Shown: piece by piece, positions 42,530-54,187 of the stretch
How positions within the stretch are numbered: the stretch's first letter is position 1
How the letters are laid out: each line of letters begins with the position of its first letter
DNA from: Mytilisepta virgata
Lineage: Eukaryota > Mollusca > Bivalvia > Mytilida > Mytilidae
Direction: 5' to 3'
Length of the DNA: 64,000 nt
Assembly (NCBI GenBank): GCA_028015205.1
Contig: CM051512.1
Span: forward strand, 11,096,255 to 11,160,254
Made by a program: the position numbers and the translations under genes
Notes under the pieces: model-generated
Told to the model about the DNA's origin: nothing
Database searches by the model: none
The model's input: the letters and a program-made list of their open reading frames with translations, nothing else

Positions 42530-42668
42530 TTTCAATGTTCTTATTTTTAACGCGTTAAATGTGGTTTTATCGCGTTAATTTACATTTTATCGCGTTAAAC
42601 GGGTATTTATCGCGTTAAAATTTTAACGCGTTATTTTATATCGTTTTTGACATAAACGGCCTTTCATA
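42530..42668. repeat. Further CGCGTTAA array, closed by AACGGCCTTTCATA
   Basis: Five CGCG cores, then AAAATTTTAACGCGTTATTT and ACATAAACGGCCTTTCATA, the reverse complement of the block opening at 27418. This defines one end of the family. Confidence 0.75.
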
Positions 42669-42925
42669 GTGTTTGCTCCGCGTTAAAAGCCTCACTGTAA
42701 CCTTGAGATGAAGATCAGCAATGAAAGCACTGTTCCTTTGCTTTTTTTATTTTTTCCTGTTCATGTACTTCAATTTTGTGTCATGACGATGGGTTACCAT
42801 ATCCGATTTCTTTTTGTATTGCATTTAGTGAGTTAGTGATGTCTTCGTGCCATTGAACCATATCCGTTCTTTTTGTTTTTCATAATATAAAATGAACAAA
42901 CACCCATTTCGAAATTATGTAACAC

Positions 42926-42931
42926 TTTATT
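42926..42931 (-). promoter_or_regulatory. Polyadenylation signal AATAAA (minus strand)
   Basis: About 115 bp downstream of the TGA of the candidate exon at 43048-43190. Confidence 0.3.
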
Positions 42932-43047
42932 AAACTACAAAATCAACAAATGAATAAAATTATTTTAAAACAGTTTATCAATTGACTAGACCATGAATAT
43001 CGTTTTCTTGGATTCGAATCATCTGTGATCGTAGGACCTTTACAAGG

Positions 43048-43190
43048 TCAGATTGTTTTTTCTATGACTAAAAAGACCTGTTTTTGTGTTTGGTTTTGCA
43101 AATTACTTTTGTCAGCTACACATTTGTTTGAATCCACACTTCTGGCTTGAAATTTGACAAAGATTTCGTTCGCCAATGTGGGGATTGCAA
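43048..43190 (-). CDS. Candidate 3'-terminal exon of an unidentified minus-strand gene
   Basis: Acceptor TAATTAATATTCAG, two leading bases, 46 sense codons and TGA. It reads AIPTLANEIFVKFQARSVD, then KCVADKSNLQNQTQKQVFLV. No family recognised. It could be an alternative last exon to 42023-42073 or a chance frame. Confidence 0.25.
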
Positions 43191-43815
43191 CTGAATATTA
43201 ATTAGCAACATAATAAAATCATTCGCCCGTGGCGAGTGTGGCGACCTTTACCGCTAACACAGCTTACAAATTAAGTGTATTCTCCAGGGTGTTTTAATGA
43301 TGGATATACAATGTGCAATTTGAAATGTCTTGTCAATCCCTGAATATCAAATCTCTAAATAGGAAAGTCTGTCAGTAACTTGCTCTAAACTATTACTATT
43401 TTTGTTTAATGAGATGGTTCCATACTGTGTAGTAGGAGATGACAAAACTTTTGATCCAATACCCCTGCAACCACCCCTACAGACCTAATGTCATAGTACA
43501 CAAATAGTTTCAATATATAGAAAGTCTGTTGTATAAGATAGAATGGTTAGAGAGGAGTTGCAGATCCAATAAATCTTATGGACCCGCCCCTTCCACCATA
43601 ATATACAGACCCCAGTGAAAAAACTTAAACCCTGGTGCACAAACAGTACAGTGTATACTGTAAATTCAGAAATTATTGCATGCATTTACATGTGTATTAT
43701 TGCGATTTTTGAAGAAGGTACAAAAATGCTAGAATAATTACTGTGATTTCAGGAAAATCTGCATACGGAAATATGTTTCAGATATAAGAATGCGAGTTTT
43801 TATTTTTGCAATACT

Positions 43816-44055
43816 CTCCCAGTCTACATGTGACATATACTATTGGTATCAGTATTGGATTCGACACGGAACTTGTTAATTATTGGTAATATTAATTATG
43901 TGTATTAAAAACAAAGAATAGTCTCAAGTTTAATTTAAAACATCAACTTAGTTGTCATGTGTTGCAACTGGAAACTACATGTGACATATACTATTGGTAT
44001 CGGTATCGGATTCGACCTGGAACTTGTTAATTATTGGTAATATTAATTATGAGGA
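43816..44055 (+). repeat. Direct repeat of about 85 bp, copies 158 bp apart
   Basis: CTACATGTGACATATACTAT at 43816 and 43975, continuing TGGTATC, GGATTCGAC, GGAACTTGTTAATTATTGG and TAATATTAATTATG with few differences. Confidence 0.75.
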
Positions 44056-44279
44056 AACCAAAAGGGCTTGGAATGGTGTAATTTTTAATCAACACCATTG
44101 TCCTATGTTAGTTATATATAAAGTTGAATTCTTTGATTCGTCGTTTTTAATCATGCCGGCTAACAAATTGGACCTCGTTATTTAAGTAGTACTAGAACAC
44201 ACCCGCGAAATCACAGGCATTTAGAGCGTGGTTGAAAGTATGTAAACTGTTGTAGGATGAATTTTTGTAAAAGATTTTA

Positions 44280-45010
44280 TGACTGGAGAAATGCGATTTG
44301 GGCCCGGGTCGTTATATTCGTTAAAAGGATAAAAATTCCAAAAAAACAACCCAGGCCATGTGAAAATTTTCAACAAACCTATGGTTTGCATGAATTATTT
44401 CCTAAATAAAACATGATTATATACTGGTTCCAGGGGTCACAAGAAATCAGATTTTTATCGCTTCCAGGGACCAAAGGAATGTTTGATACTGGTTCCTTTA
44501 GCTCAGGTACCCAAAACATTAAAATTCCAATATAACGACCCAGGCGGCTGGCCATGTGAAAATTTTCAAAATCTATGGCTTGCTGTTACCTGTAACTTAG
44601 TCTTTATCTTCCTCCTCTAGCAGGAGCTTCGCTTCTAAAGCGTACTCATTTGCACCCTAACCCTTACACACGGGGCACTCTTAAAATTGGCTTGCAATAA
44701 AACATGATTATGTACCGGTTCCAGGGGTCCTAAGAAATTGTATTTTTATCGCTTCCAGGGACCGAAGGAATGTTTGATACCGGTTCCTGTACAGGTACCC
44801 AAAACATTAAAATTCCAATATAACGAGTCAGGCCATGTGAAAATTTTCAAAATCTATGGCTTGCATGAATAATTTCTTAAATAAAACATGATTATGTACC
44901 GGTTCCAGGGATCCCAAGAAATCGTATTTGTAAATTGTATCGCTTTCCAGTGACCGAATGTGTGTTTGATTCCGGTTCCTGTAGCTCAGGTACCCAAAAC
45001 ATTGTATGTA
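44280..45010 (+). repeat. Tandem repeat with ACCGGTTCCAGGG units
   Basis: TAAAACATGATTAT, GGTTCCAGGG, TTTTTATCGCTTCCAGGGACC, GAATGTTTGATAC and CAGGTACCCAAAACATTAAA recur near 44410, 44700 and 44885. CATGTGAAAATTTTCAA and ATCTATGGCTTGC alternate with them. An extra 100-bp block (about 44590-44690) separates the first two units. Confidence 0.7.
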
Positions 45011-45192
45011 ATCAAGTAACGAATTAAAAGGTCATTTGTGCCTAGCACAAATGATAAGGTCTTTCCTTTTCACGTTTCCAGTTTTGCAATAAAGAGGCCC
45101 TGCCCCTCTATTTTTGGCAAGGGGCATAACTCTTGGGAAATAAATAAAATACACCCCCCCCCCCCAGCCCAAAAAAAAAAAAGAAAAAAAAA

Positions 45193-45341
45193 GGCCCGTC
45201 CCGTCTTCAGTAACTTGAAGAGATATTGCTACTTCTATTTTTAATGTATTGTTCCAAATAGTAATTGTCAAAACAAAAAAAAAAAGAAAGAAAAAAAATG
45301 AAGTAGCAATATCTCTTTTTCTGAAGGCGGGACGGGCCTTT
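45193..45341. repeat. Inverted repeat with 40-bp arms around an A-rich spacer
   Basis: GGCCCGTCCCGTCTTCAG, then AGAGATATTGCTACTTC on the left; GAAGTAGCAATATCTCT and CTGAAGGCGGGACGGGCC on the right. The arms differ at a few positions, and flanking poly-A / poly-T runs extend the symmetry. Confidence 0.8.
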
Positions 45342-45755
45342 TTTTTTTTGTTTATTTGTTTGTTTGTTTGTTTATTAATTAGGTTTCTTTTTTTTGTAGG
45401 TAGCAAGTTTTCCAAGGATTGCTGAATACAAGTAGGGGGGGGGGGCCTTGTATTTTTATTTCTCTAGATACACAAGTGACAGTAAAAAGTACATTTCTAC
45501 TATAATGTTCACTTCTATTTCAGGGACGCTGTGATGACGTTGTGGAAGTCACGTGACGTCCATCTATATATGTCTGGACTTAGTTTATTTCTTTCTTTTC
45601 GAGAGGGGACGTCGTCGGGTGAACATGGCACAGGATAATGCAATTTGCTGTTTGATGTAGAAATAGTCATAAATAGAAAACGGAGTGTACGTGTACACAT
45701 TTACTTATGTCAGAATGAAGATTCATGTAGAAATTTGATTTCACGATTTATTTAT

Positions 45756-45950
45756 TTAGATTTCCGGTGCCATTTCACCAGACGACATCTCCGTAAATAA
45801 AGTACTGTTAATTTGACGCGAAATTTTCACATTCGGATGCAATAAATTGGTAACATTTGGACGAATCTTGTGTTTTCTGGCGGAAAATAGCTTTTTATTA
45901 CTGCAATGCGCGAATGCTATCTTCAGGAAATTGGTTGGAGTTAGCGTCAT
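45756..45950 (-). CDS. Short reading frame, possible first exon
   Basis: It begins with ATG, 64 codons: MTLTPTNFLKIAFAHCS, then basic KKLFSARKHKIRPN. The N-terminus is rich in Thr, Arg and Lys and nearly free of acids, as in mitochondrial presequences. There is no recognised domain, and the donor site is unclear. The neighbourhood is relatively CpG-rich. It may be spurious. Confidence 0.2.
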   Translation of the reverse strand: MTLTPTNFLKIAFAHCSNKKLFSARKHKIRPNVTNLLHPNVKISRQINSTLFTEMSSGEMAPEI

Positions 45951-47120
45951 AATTTTTTCTCATTAACAAAGCCCTGGATATCCCCTAGCTGTCTAACATG
46001 TACTTCATATGCATTTACAGGTAAATTCAGTAAAACCGATGTAAATTCAGTCAAATCGAAAAAAAGGGGGGGGGGTGTATTTACACATTAAAAGGTAATT
46101 TGTGCTAGATAGACTTGATAAAGGGTGAACTTATGTTGAATTAGATCATTTTAAAGAAATTTTTACCACACTCCCTCCCCCCCCCCCCATTTTGTAAAAT
46201 TAGAAAAATGCTTCAATCAAGCATATATGGATATTTTTGAAATCTAACCATCACTATAATTTTCTAGAACATGACCTTGACACCATTTTGAAGGTCATTT
46301 GTCCCTGGTGTCAAAATGTCCACTTCAATTTTGTATGGTTTAAGTGTTATTTCATAAAAACTGTTTACGGTGTCCGCCATTTTGAAAATGGCTACCCGTA
46401 AACATTGGACTTTGGTCTTAAATTGATGTACTCACAATGACGGTCACAAAAACCCATATGTTTACTATATTATCTCTGACGGCTTAAAAGTTATAAGCCA
46501 AAAACAAATAAGCCGAAACGCGTCAAGGGCTATAACTCGAAAACGGTTTGTCGAACAGTTTTCGACCCTTTATATCAAATAAAGGTCTAAATGAGAGGAG
46601 TATTTTCCCCATTTAATGTCTGCTTCTACTTTTATGGTTCATGAGATATACTGCACACAAAGTGTAATATGACCTCTGACCTTGAGATTTGACCTTTCAC
46701 CTTGACATTTTGGGATGCAACATATGTCACCTAGGATGATAGGTGAAGGTCCCAAGTTCCTAGGACTAACCGTTTTGAAGAAAAAAAATTTGACGCGTCG
46801 CGACACTTTTCGACTCAAAAACGCGTATCCAGGAAGTGGATCGAAACAATTTTTTTGCATGACAAATCATGGCCATGAGTCTGACAACATTTTTCCCACT
46901 TTAGATTTTTGATATCCATTATGGTTTTTGTGTTTATCTATACACAAGGTTTTTGGTAGCGGGGCAGATAACTCTGTTACTAAAAATAGATCGGTTTCGC
47001 AGGGTCAGTCAGAGCGAGTCAGAGTATGACCGAATAATGGTACCAAGTTTCGAAATGATACGTCGCAACACTTTTTTGCCATCTGTGGCAGAAAAAAAAA
47101 ATAATAATCATAAGAAATAC
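45951..47120. other. No supported gene
   Basis: Homopolymer G and C tracts (46066-46078, 46178-46188) and sequence resembling dispersed repeat interiors (AAAACGGTTTGTCGAACAGTT). Nothing else was recognised. Confidence 0.35.
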
Positions 47121-47123
47121 AGT

Positions 47124-47157
47124 AAGGTCTTCCCTTTGGAAAGGGAAAGACCTTAAT
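47124..47157. repeat. Palindrome AAGGTCTTCCCTTT / AAAGGGAAAGACCTT
   Basis: A 33-bp hairpin with two loop bases and one bulge; an AAGGTCTTTCCTTTTC string lies at 45056, so it probably marks the end of a dispersed element. Confidence 0.6.
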
Positions 47158-47984
47158 TAAGGGTTGTTCGTAAAAATTATTAAAATTCTGTGTAATTTTA
47201 AACGGAAGTCTTGTCTATGATTTAAAATTTCCGTCCGATGTCGGAAACAATATCCGGACGCCTTTATTTTCGTTTTCCTCCCAGAATAACCCAAACGGAA
47301 TAATCATAAGCGAGGATGACAAATGCGACTATGCATGGTACCTATAGAACACAGAGGCAAGATGATTAATTTATTGTGGAAGGAAGAGAAGCGACACACA
47401 AAATGAGGTCTTCTCATTTAAGTATACATTTTAATGTTATGACAACATAAAGAAGTTTCACACTGATGTATTATTTCCAGGTTTAGAAATGTCAACTGTT
47501 ACTCATTTTGTTCCCATCTTGAGTAGTTTGGTTGATGCCGAATGTTTTTATAAATGTGCGTACTTACTTTTTATAGATAGTTAACAGGTTAAGATATTAA
47601 AACAACTTTTCAATGGTTATCAACACTGCAAATTTTCTGCAAAATTTTCAATCGGAAAATGAAGATATCCTTATAAATCGTGCACTGCTGTTGAACAAAC
47701 TTTCTTAATTTTATAATGGCCGCCAAAATAACGTTGATGCTGATACAGGATGCAGCGTGCTCTGCTCAGCAGAATTGCGCATGCATATTACTATCATGAC
47801 TATTGGTTAAAGTCATTCTATTCAACAGGATAACCCGATAGTTTAACATGTTTAACACAGTATACTATGTCATCGGCTGAACAGCATAACACCGCTTAAC
47901 CTAATATCTATTGAATAGGAAAACCCCAGTTGCATCGGGTGAACAAAGAGCATATGATTTCAACTTCTTTGTTATTAATGATTG

Positions 47985-48110
47985 AAAAAATGTATGAGGG
48001 GGTGGAAAGGGGGGACCTTTCTCCTTTCTCCCGCCCCTCGTCTCCTTTCTCCCGCCCCCTCTCTCCTTTCTCCCGCCCCTCTGCTTCCATCTCCCACCTT
48101 AACAACCGTC
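47985..48110 (+). repeat. Pyrimidine minisatellite CTCCTTTCTCCCGCCCCT
   Basis: Three copies of an 18-20-bp unit next to GAGGGGGTGGAAAGG. A related piece in inverted context lies at 50507-50585 (CTCCCGCCCCCTTTCTCC, CCTTTCCACCCCCTCATGTAT). Confidence 0.65.
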
Positions 48111-48601
48111 TTTTTTCAGATCAATCGATTTTAATACAAATTTGAATTAATATATGACCATAATAGGTGGCATAGGTCTTTATTAAAGCATATACTGATT
48201 TTACGAACAAGGCCTGCCTCCGACTCGTACGCAAATTAATACACAATGTTGGAATGTTGTCAATGGTGCATTGTGCATGCCCCAATGTCAAGAAACTCAT
48301 TTTTGATATGTATGGTCATGTATGAGGATCATGAAATTAGACATAGTTTTTTATTGTGTCATCTCTATTTTTCCCTGTCCTCGAGAACACCTTACTTTGT
48401 ATGGTCAAGTGGATAACGTAAATATTTTAAGGTGACCTGGAAAACGCGTTAAGTACATGTAATATTGTTTAGAGGAGGGAGTGTATCTCTCTGACATTGT
48501 CAGCATCCTTTCTTTTTAAATTTGTAGAAGATCGCCAAATACTTAGAGAAAACAGATACCCACATGTGAAGGCAAACCGGAAATGATGGGGACATTTTAA
48601 C

Positions 48602-50306
48602 AAGAGGCTCAGTGGGTTGAGCCTGTATCGCTCACCTGGCAGTCACAAACTTTTGATTTGACAGACTAGATTGATTTCATGAAACTTTGTAAATGATCTT
48701 CTATAAATGCTTCATACCAAGTATAAGTTCATTAGCCAAACGGTTTCAGAGGAGAAGTTTTAAATTTTGACCGATCAGAACATATAAAGGTTTCTGGTGG
48801 CAATTTTGTTTCACGGACTAGAAAGATTTATGCAAAGTTTGTAAAGGACCTTCCATAGATGCTCCATACCAAAAATCTATCTCACCTGTGGCGGGGTGTG
48901 TTCGACCCCCACCTTAATTGACAAGGATTGCCAATTTTCCTACCGAAGGTAGGTGGTTCTCTCCGGGTACTCCGGCTTCCTCCACCAATAAAAACTGGCC
49001 GCCCCGAAATAGCCAACTGTGCTGAAAACGGCGTTAAAACCCAACTAAACAAACAAACAAACATACCAAAAATCAGTTCATTTGGCTTTAAGGTTTCAGA
49101 GGAGAAGAAGTTTAAAATTTTGACCAATCAGAACATGTAATTGCTCATGGCAGCCATTTTGTTTCACGGACCAGGCTGATTTATGCAAATTTTGTAAAGG
49201 ACCTTCCATAGATGTTCTATATCAAAAATCAGTTCATTTGGCTTAACGGTTTGTAAGGAGAAGTTTTACATTTCAACCAGTCAGAACATGTAAATGCTCA
49301 TGGCGGTCATTTTGTTTCACGGAACATGATGAGTTATACAAACTTTGTAAAGGACCTTCCATAGATCATCCATACCAAAAATCAGTTCATTTGGCTTTAC
49401 GGTTTCAGAGGAGAAGAACTTTTAAATTTCGACCAATCAGAACATGTAAATGCTCATGACGGCCATTTTGTTTCACGGATCAGGAAGATTTATGCAAATT
49501 TCCTAAAGGACTTTCCATAGATGCTCCATACAAAAAATCTCATTATCACCATTCACTAAGGATACCATGTTTACTTTTTTAACCAAATATTGTTGAAATC
49601 TGAGCAAGTGTAAAAAATGGCGGGAAAATGGCCGTCCAAAACAAACTTTCATCATCACCATTCAACTCGGAATACCATGTTTACCTTGAAAGTAGCTTTC
49701 ATCTTCATTTTCTTTCTATAATTCAGGAAAAAATACCAAAAAACAGCATTTTGACCCCTATGTTCTATTTTTAGTAAGGGCGGACATGTTTTTCCACCAA
49801 TCAAAAATCCCCACATCAGTTCTATGCAGGGTACCCCAAGGAACAATCTTACCAAGTTTCATTTGATTTTGAATAGTAGTTTCAGAGAAGAAGATTTTTG
49901 AAATAATAACATAAAAAAAGCCAAAAATGTCAAAAAAGGGCAATAACTCTAACATCAGTTGACAGATTTTCACGAAAATCAGCACATAGGTAGTTCTCAT
50001 CATGCTGAACACTTTCAACCTGCCAGAATTTGCCGTTACCTAATGATTTTTGAGATATTTGCGAAAAACTGTTGTTTGACCCCTATGTTCTATTTTTTGT
50101 AACAGCGGCCATGTTTTTCGACGAATCAAAAATCCCCACATCAGTTCTATGCAGGGTACCCCAAGGAACATTCATACCAAGTTTGGTTCTAATTAGTCAA
50201 GTAGTTTCAGAGGAGAAGAGTTTTGTATAATTGTTAACAACGACGACGGACGACGAAGGACGCCAAGTGATGGCAATAGCTCACATGGCCTTTGGCCAGG
50301 TGAGCT
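48602..50306 (-). repeat. AGCTCACCTG-family element, minus orientation
   Basis: It begins AAGAGGCTCAG...GAGCCTGTATCGCTCACCTGG and ends TTTGGCCAGGTGAGCT. In the first half a unit of 150-190 bp recurs (CTTTGTAAAGGACCTTCCATAGATG, CATACCAAAAATCAGTTCATTTGGC, GGTTTCAGAGGAGAAG); the second half has unit pairs with CCCCACATCAGTTCTATGCAGG. The SINE at 48878 is nested in it. Confidence 0.75.
48878..49061 (+). mobile_element. tRNA-derived SINE with (AAAC)n tail
   Basis: 184 bp flanked by the 13-bp duplication CATACCAAAAATC (48865-48877 and 49062-49074). Near the 5' end GTGTGTTCGACCCCC is a B box; the body has CTCCGGGTACTCCGGCTTCC, CCACCAATAAAAACTGGCCGCC and GAAAACGGCGTTAAAACCCAA, and the tail is ACTAAACAAACAAACAAA. 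The body resembles the conserved domain of broadly distributed animal SINEs (MetaSINE type), from memory. Confidence 0.8.
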
Positions 50307-50811
50307 AAAAAGGAAAACGTAACGGAGAGATAATTCCGTTTTGAAAGGATGATTTCTAGAAATGATCGGAAATGGCAAAAATGGTTTGGGAAATATAAAT
50401 GTTGCCTTTTTCAAAGATTTGTCCATTTATTAGAACATTTAGTATCCAGTTTTTTCGTTTTTTTACCTCTTTATTTTTTTTTCAACATTAAAGTTCGTCT
50501 CCCTTTGATAGTTCTCCCGCCCCCTTTCTCCTTTCTCCCTGTCTCCCAATACCCTTTCCACCCCCTCATGTATATTAAAGAATTTTAAAAAGAAAACATT
50601 GATACGGGATGTACATATTTTTGGTAAAATCATTTCTTTGTACCCCTCATCCATTTTCTCAATATTTTGGCTGATGACACTGGCCAGATTGGTTATAAAA
50701 TTTGACAAATTTTATTACTCAAAAACTACTTATTGTTAGTACATAATTTTTTCACAGTTTAGTTGGGTTATAATATTTTACAGCCATAAAGTTATTTCAT
50801 AAATGGATAAA

Positions 50812-51125
50812 TTATTGTTTAACATCCAGTGGAAACCATGAAGTGCATATTAGGACGAGACCATGTTGATATGATATTCATATGAATCCTGCTTGTGCTA
50901 GACCGACATGCTGAACCAGATTTTTAACGTGCAGGAAGTCATATTAATTCACCCCACCTGGACACATTATATGGACTCCGAGCCAATCAGTCCTTTGCTC
51001 TTGTTCCTAGATGCCATGTGCTTGGCAGGGAAGCAGCAAATTCCAATTTTAATGTCTTTGGCCAGGCATCGAACAGGTGAACTTCTGCATTCAAGGCCAG
51101 CATGCTAACACGAGACCACCAAGGC
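50812..51125 (-). mobile_element. tRNA-derived SINE, minus strand
   Basis: The minus strand starts GCCTTGGTGGTCTCGTGTTA (A-box-like), has GCCTTGAATGCAGAAG, then TGTTCGATGCC (B box), a body with CTGCCAAGCACATGGCATC and CGGAGTCCATATAATGTGTCC, and ends GATGTTAAACAATAA. No target duplication was identified. Confidence 0.5.
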
Positions 51126-52786
51126 ATTTTTCCCCAAAAGAAAGCTAATAACAATCACCTCAGTATAATATCAGAAAATATTATTAAAATATATTTTTTT
51201 CTGCATGGATGGACAGAAGGATGATCCACTTAGCAACCAAAGATACTGTTTTCCCCCTTATTCATTTTAACTTGTGTTACAACATAACCCATATTAGTCC
51301 AGTCAAAATAAAATTTGACCCCTAACTAATTGCAACAAAAGGTATTTGGAATCTAAATTGCTTAATTATATCTTAAATGTACACAGATAAAATTCCACGA
51401 AAATCTGACCATGGGAAACCTCAAAACTACTTTCAAATATACTGTTGGATTTCCAATGGAACAGGGGGGGGGGGGGGGGTAACTCTTGCTAAAACGTTTT
51501 TTTTTTCAACAAATTTCTTCTTCTGCTTGTTAAGAAAGATACTTTCATAGACTAAACTGGCTTTATTTAACTTGTTATATATTCTTCTATTTATGATACA
51601 AGAATATTCATAATTTTATTTGTAGTTTGATTTTAATGACTGTTTAAAATCACAGAAAATGCTTACTTCGAACCATATTTCGATTTTGAAAAAAATAATT
51701 AAAATAATTGTTAATGGTTCTCCCTTTTTATTATACATCAATAATTTAAACTTGGTTAAAAGAATTTTTAAATCCACAAAAAAGTAAGTGCTACATATAT
51801 TTTCATAAAGATTTAACAATTCATAAACTTGATATCCTATATTTTTAGGAAATGAGGGATCCTAGAAAGAGAAAAATCTAATTCAAAACTTGAATTAAAA
51901 TATCAAAACTCTGTTAGAATAATTGGTTTTAACCTTTTTAAATGCTAAACATGTTTTTTTGCAAAGTATTTTATACAGGAAAATCAGTTATTATTATTTT
52001 GTTGAGATTTTGGCCAAATTTCAATTAGTTTTTACAGAGTTATCCCCCTTATTCAATAAAAATTCCCATAGGAAATTTATTTCAGCTGTAATTTTATCTG
52101 CTTGCATTCATTTCATGGTGATTTTTTCTTGGTTAATAATCCTTTTACATTTCCTGACTCAAAAAAAAATTAATTTCTTCTGATGCAATTAACGGTCCAT
52201 TTTTGGTAGTTTGACTGGACTATACATTCATGTGCTAATAAGTTTTCTTGCAAGTTGTATTTCTTTTTTCTTTGAAATAATTTTTGAAAAAATACTGAGA
52301 ACTAGAGACTCAAGTGGTGAGCCTGTATCGCTCACCTGCCATCCTTTTCAACATTTTTGTTCATTTATCTATTTAGTTTGTGATTTTTTTTTAACTTGAG
52401 CAAAATTAAGGAATTGTTCATGGAGCCAGTTAGCCGTCCAAATGAGGAGAATTAGTCAAATTTTATGAAAGTTATTGCATAGATTTTACCTCTGGCCCTA
52501 TTACTGTCTCCTGTTAAAGAAGTCTGGTTGGCATTTTCACATTTAAAGGGTTCTTTGCCTGAAAATTTCAACCATACTTTTTTTAGACTGGTGAGATTTT
52601 TTGCAAATATCCCCTCCCCTTGAAAATTACAGCCTTTCCTGGAATCATCATGTTTTCACTGTAGATATTACTTAGGCAGTAGAAATAAAGCCACACAATA
52701 AATCAGTATTATTTCTTCTTAATTTTTTCCATTTACAAAATCTATCACATGTCCATAATGAAATTATCTGTTTTTATATTTAACGT
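51126..52786. other. No supported gene
   Basis: AT-rich. It has a G-run at 51466-51479 and a short AGCTCACCTG-family remnant at about 52305-52345 (GGTGAGCCTGTATCGCTCACC). Confidence 0.4.
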
Positions 52787-52899
52787 TTATTTGTTCACTT
52801 TCTTCCTGGCATATCCGACTGCTTCTGGGACACCTTTATTCAGTTGATCTTCGTCTGGTATTTTTTTTTTATTCAGTTTAATCCAGCCTCTTGCATAGT
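52787..52899 (-). CDS. Candidate terminal exon of an unidentified gene
   Basis: Acceptor CTTTTTTTTCAG, two leading bases, 36 sense codons and TAA. It reads YARGWIKLNKKKIPDEDQLN then KGVPEAVGYARKKVNK. The strong acceptor and the phase match with the exon at 53187 (one trailing base, forming GAC) support it. I do not recognise the protein; the C-terminus is basic. Confidence 0.4.
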
Positions 52900-53186
52900 C
52901 TGAAAAAAAAGGATTTCTAATCTAAATACAATGGCATAAATATTATTGTGATATTCATTCTATGAAAAATAATATGTTGATGCTAGATGAAATTCCTTAT
53001 AAAGACCAACTACAAGGCTTTGCTCATTAAAATTTAAACAATTAAAATTTGGCTGTATTGTTACATGTGTGAGCTATTCTCACTACTGTTTATGGGTTGG
53101 TTCAATTCAAACATAATTTTATTAATACCAGATTCATGAAAAAAAAATCAGTTGTGAAGACTTCGTTAATGTGTATATATACAAAC

Positions 53187-53330
53187 CTTTCACTGTGACC
53201 TTGGATTTGTCAAGGGTTGGCCTGAACCCCCCCTCTTTGGAAGCATAGAGTCCCTGGTCTCTGGAGTTTGCTACATGTAGTTCTTCTCTAACTATAAAAT
53301 AGCCAACTTCTCTTTCCTGTTTTCCTGATA
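53187..53330 (-). CDS. Candidate exon upstream of 52787-52899, possibly damaged
   Basis: Donor GTGAAAG/GTTTGTAT with one trailing base, in phase with the next exon. It reads EVGYFIVREELHVANSRD, then GLYASKEGGFRPT and LDKSKVTVK. The 5' boundary is unsure: a good acceptor (AATTTCAG) lies at about 53393, but the frame after it (DKIKLHVIESCDLMVDATQQ) hits a stop and does not match this frame. So either a weak acceptor at 53331 is used or a small indel has broken the exon. Confidence 0.35.
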
Positions 53331-53835
53331 CTGTTGAGTTGCATCAACCATTAAGTCACATGACTCAATCACATGTAGCTTTATTTTGTCCTGAAATTCT
53401 GAAGAAGTATAAAATATAATATAATACAACAATTGTAATAGTTGACTCTCGCTATTTTGAAGATGTGGGGAGATGGCAATTTACAAACATTTGGGTAAAA
53501 CTTTCCACAAATGCATGGATTCCGATCACCAACAAACATACTAAAACCTCAAGACTTGACACCGTTTTATAGAGTTGTAAAGACTCAATTGTCTTTTAAC
53601 TATAAGTATATTATTTTTAACTAACGGTGTTTCAGGATTGTTTTAGCTAAGTTCTAATGACATACATGTAGCAAGGATCCCTTCTCAAAAGTCTCCATAG
53701 GATCAAGATCGTACCCATTCATCTGCGACTCAAGCCTCTGGTATCTAATCTTATTTTTAAGAGGTACATATATGTATTATCATTATTTTGCAATGTAGAT
53801 ACACAAGGTGGTGAACTAATCTGTATTTTCAGAAA

Positions 53836-53866
53836 AGCCCCCCCCCCCCCCCCCCCCCCCCCACCC
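53836..53866 (+). repeat. Long poly-C tract
   Basis: About 27 C in a row followed by CACCCC: an extreme homopolymer, likely unstable in length and in assembly. Confidence 0.9.
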
Positions 53867-54187
53867 CATTTTTTAATACTTCCACAACAGGCACATTTGG
53901 TGGTTAAAAATACATTTCTCTTCGAAATTGTTCAAAAAGGTACTCATATTCTGAGAGAATAATTTACTAGAACAAAAATAAACCAATTTTAATCATAATA
54001 ACATGACATTCAACAACGTAACAGGGTAAATCAAACATAAGCAGTGTTCTGTTATTTCATTAAAGTTTGAAAAAAAACTCTGTAATGGGGATTTTGTGGG
54101 ATGATAAATACCTTTTCAAACAGTCTTCATAAAAAAAAATTGATAACTGCACCCCTTTTGGACCTCCTTTAAATAAATTCAAGGTTC

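Noticed and set aside
45032..45415. 127-codon minus-strand frame with poly-Lys and poly-Phe
   Set aside because: Low-complexity translation of poly-A / poly-T flanks of an inverted repeat.
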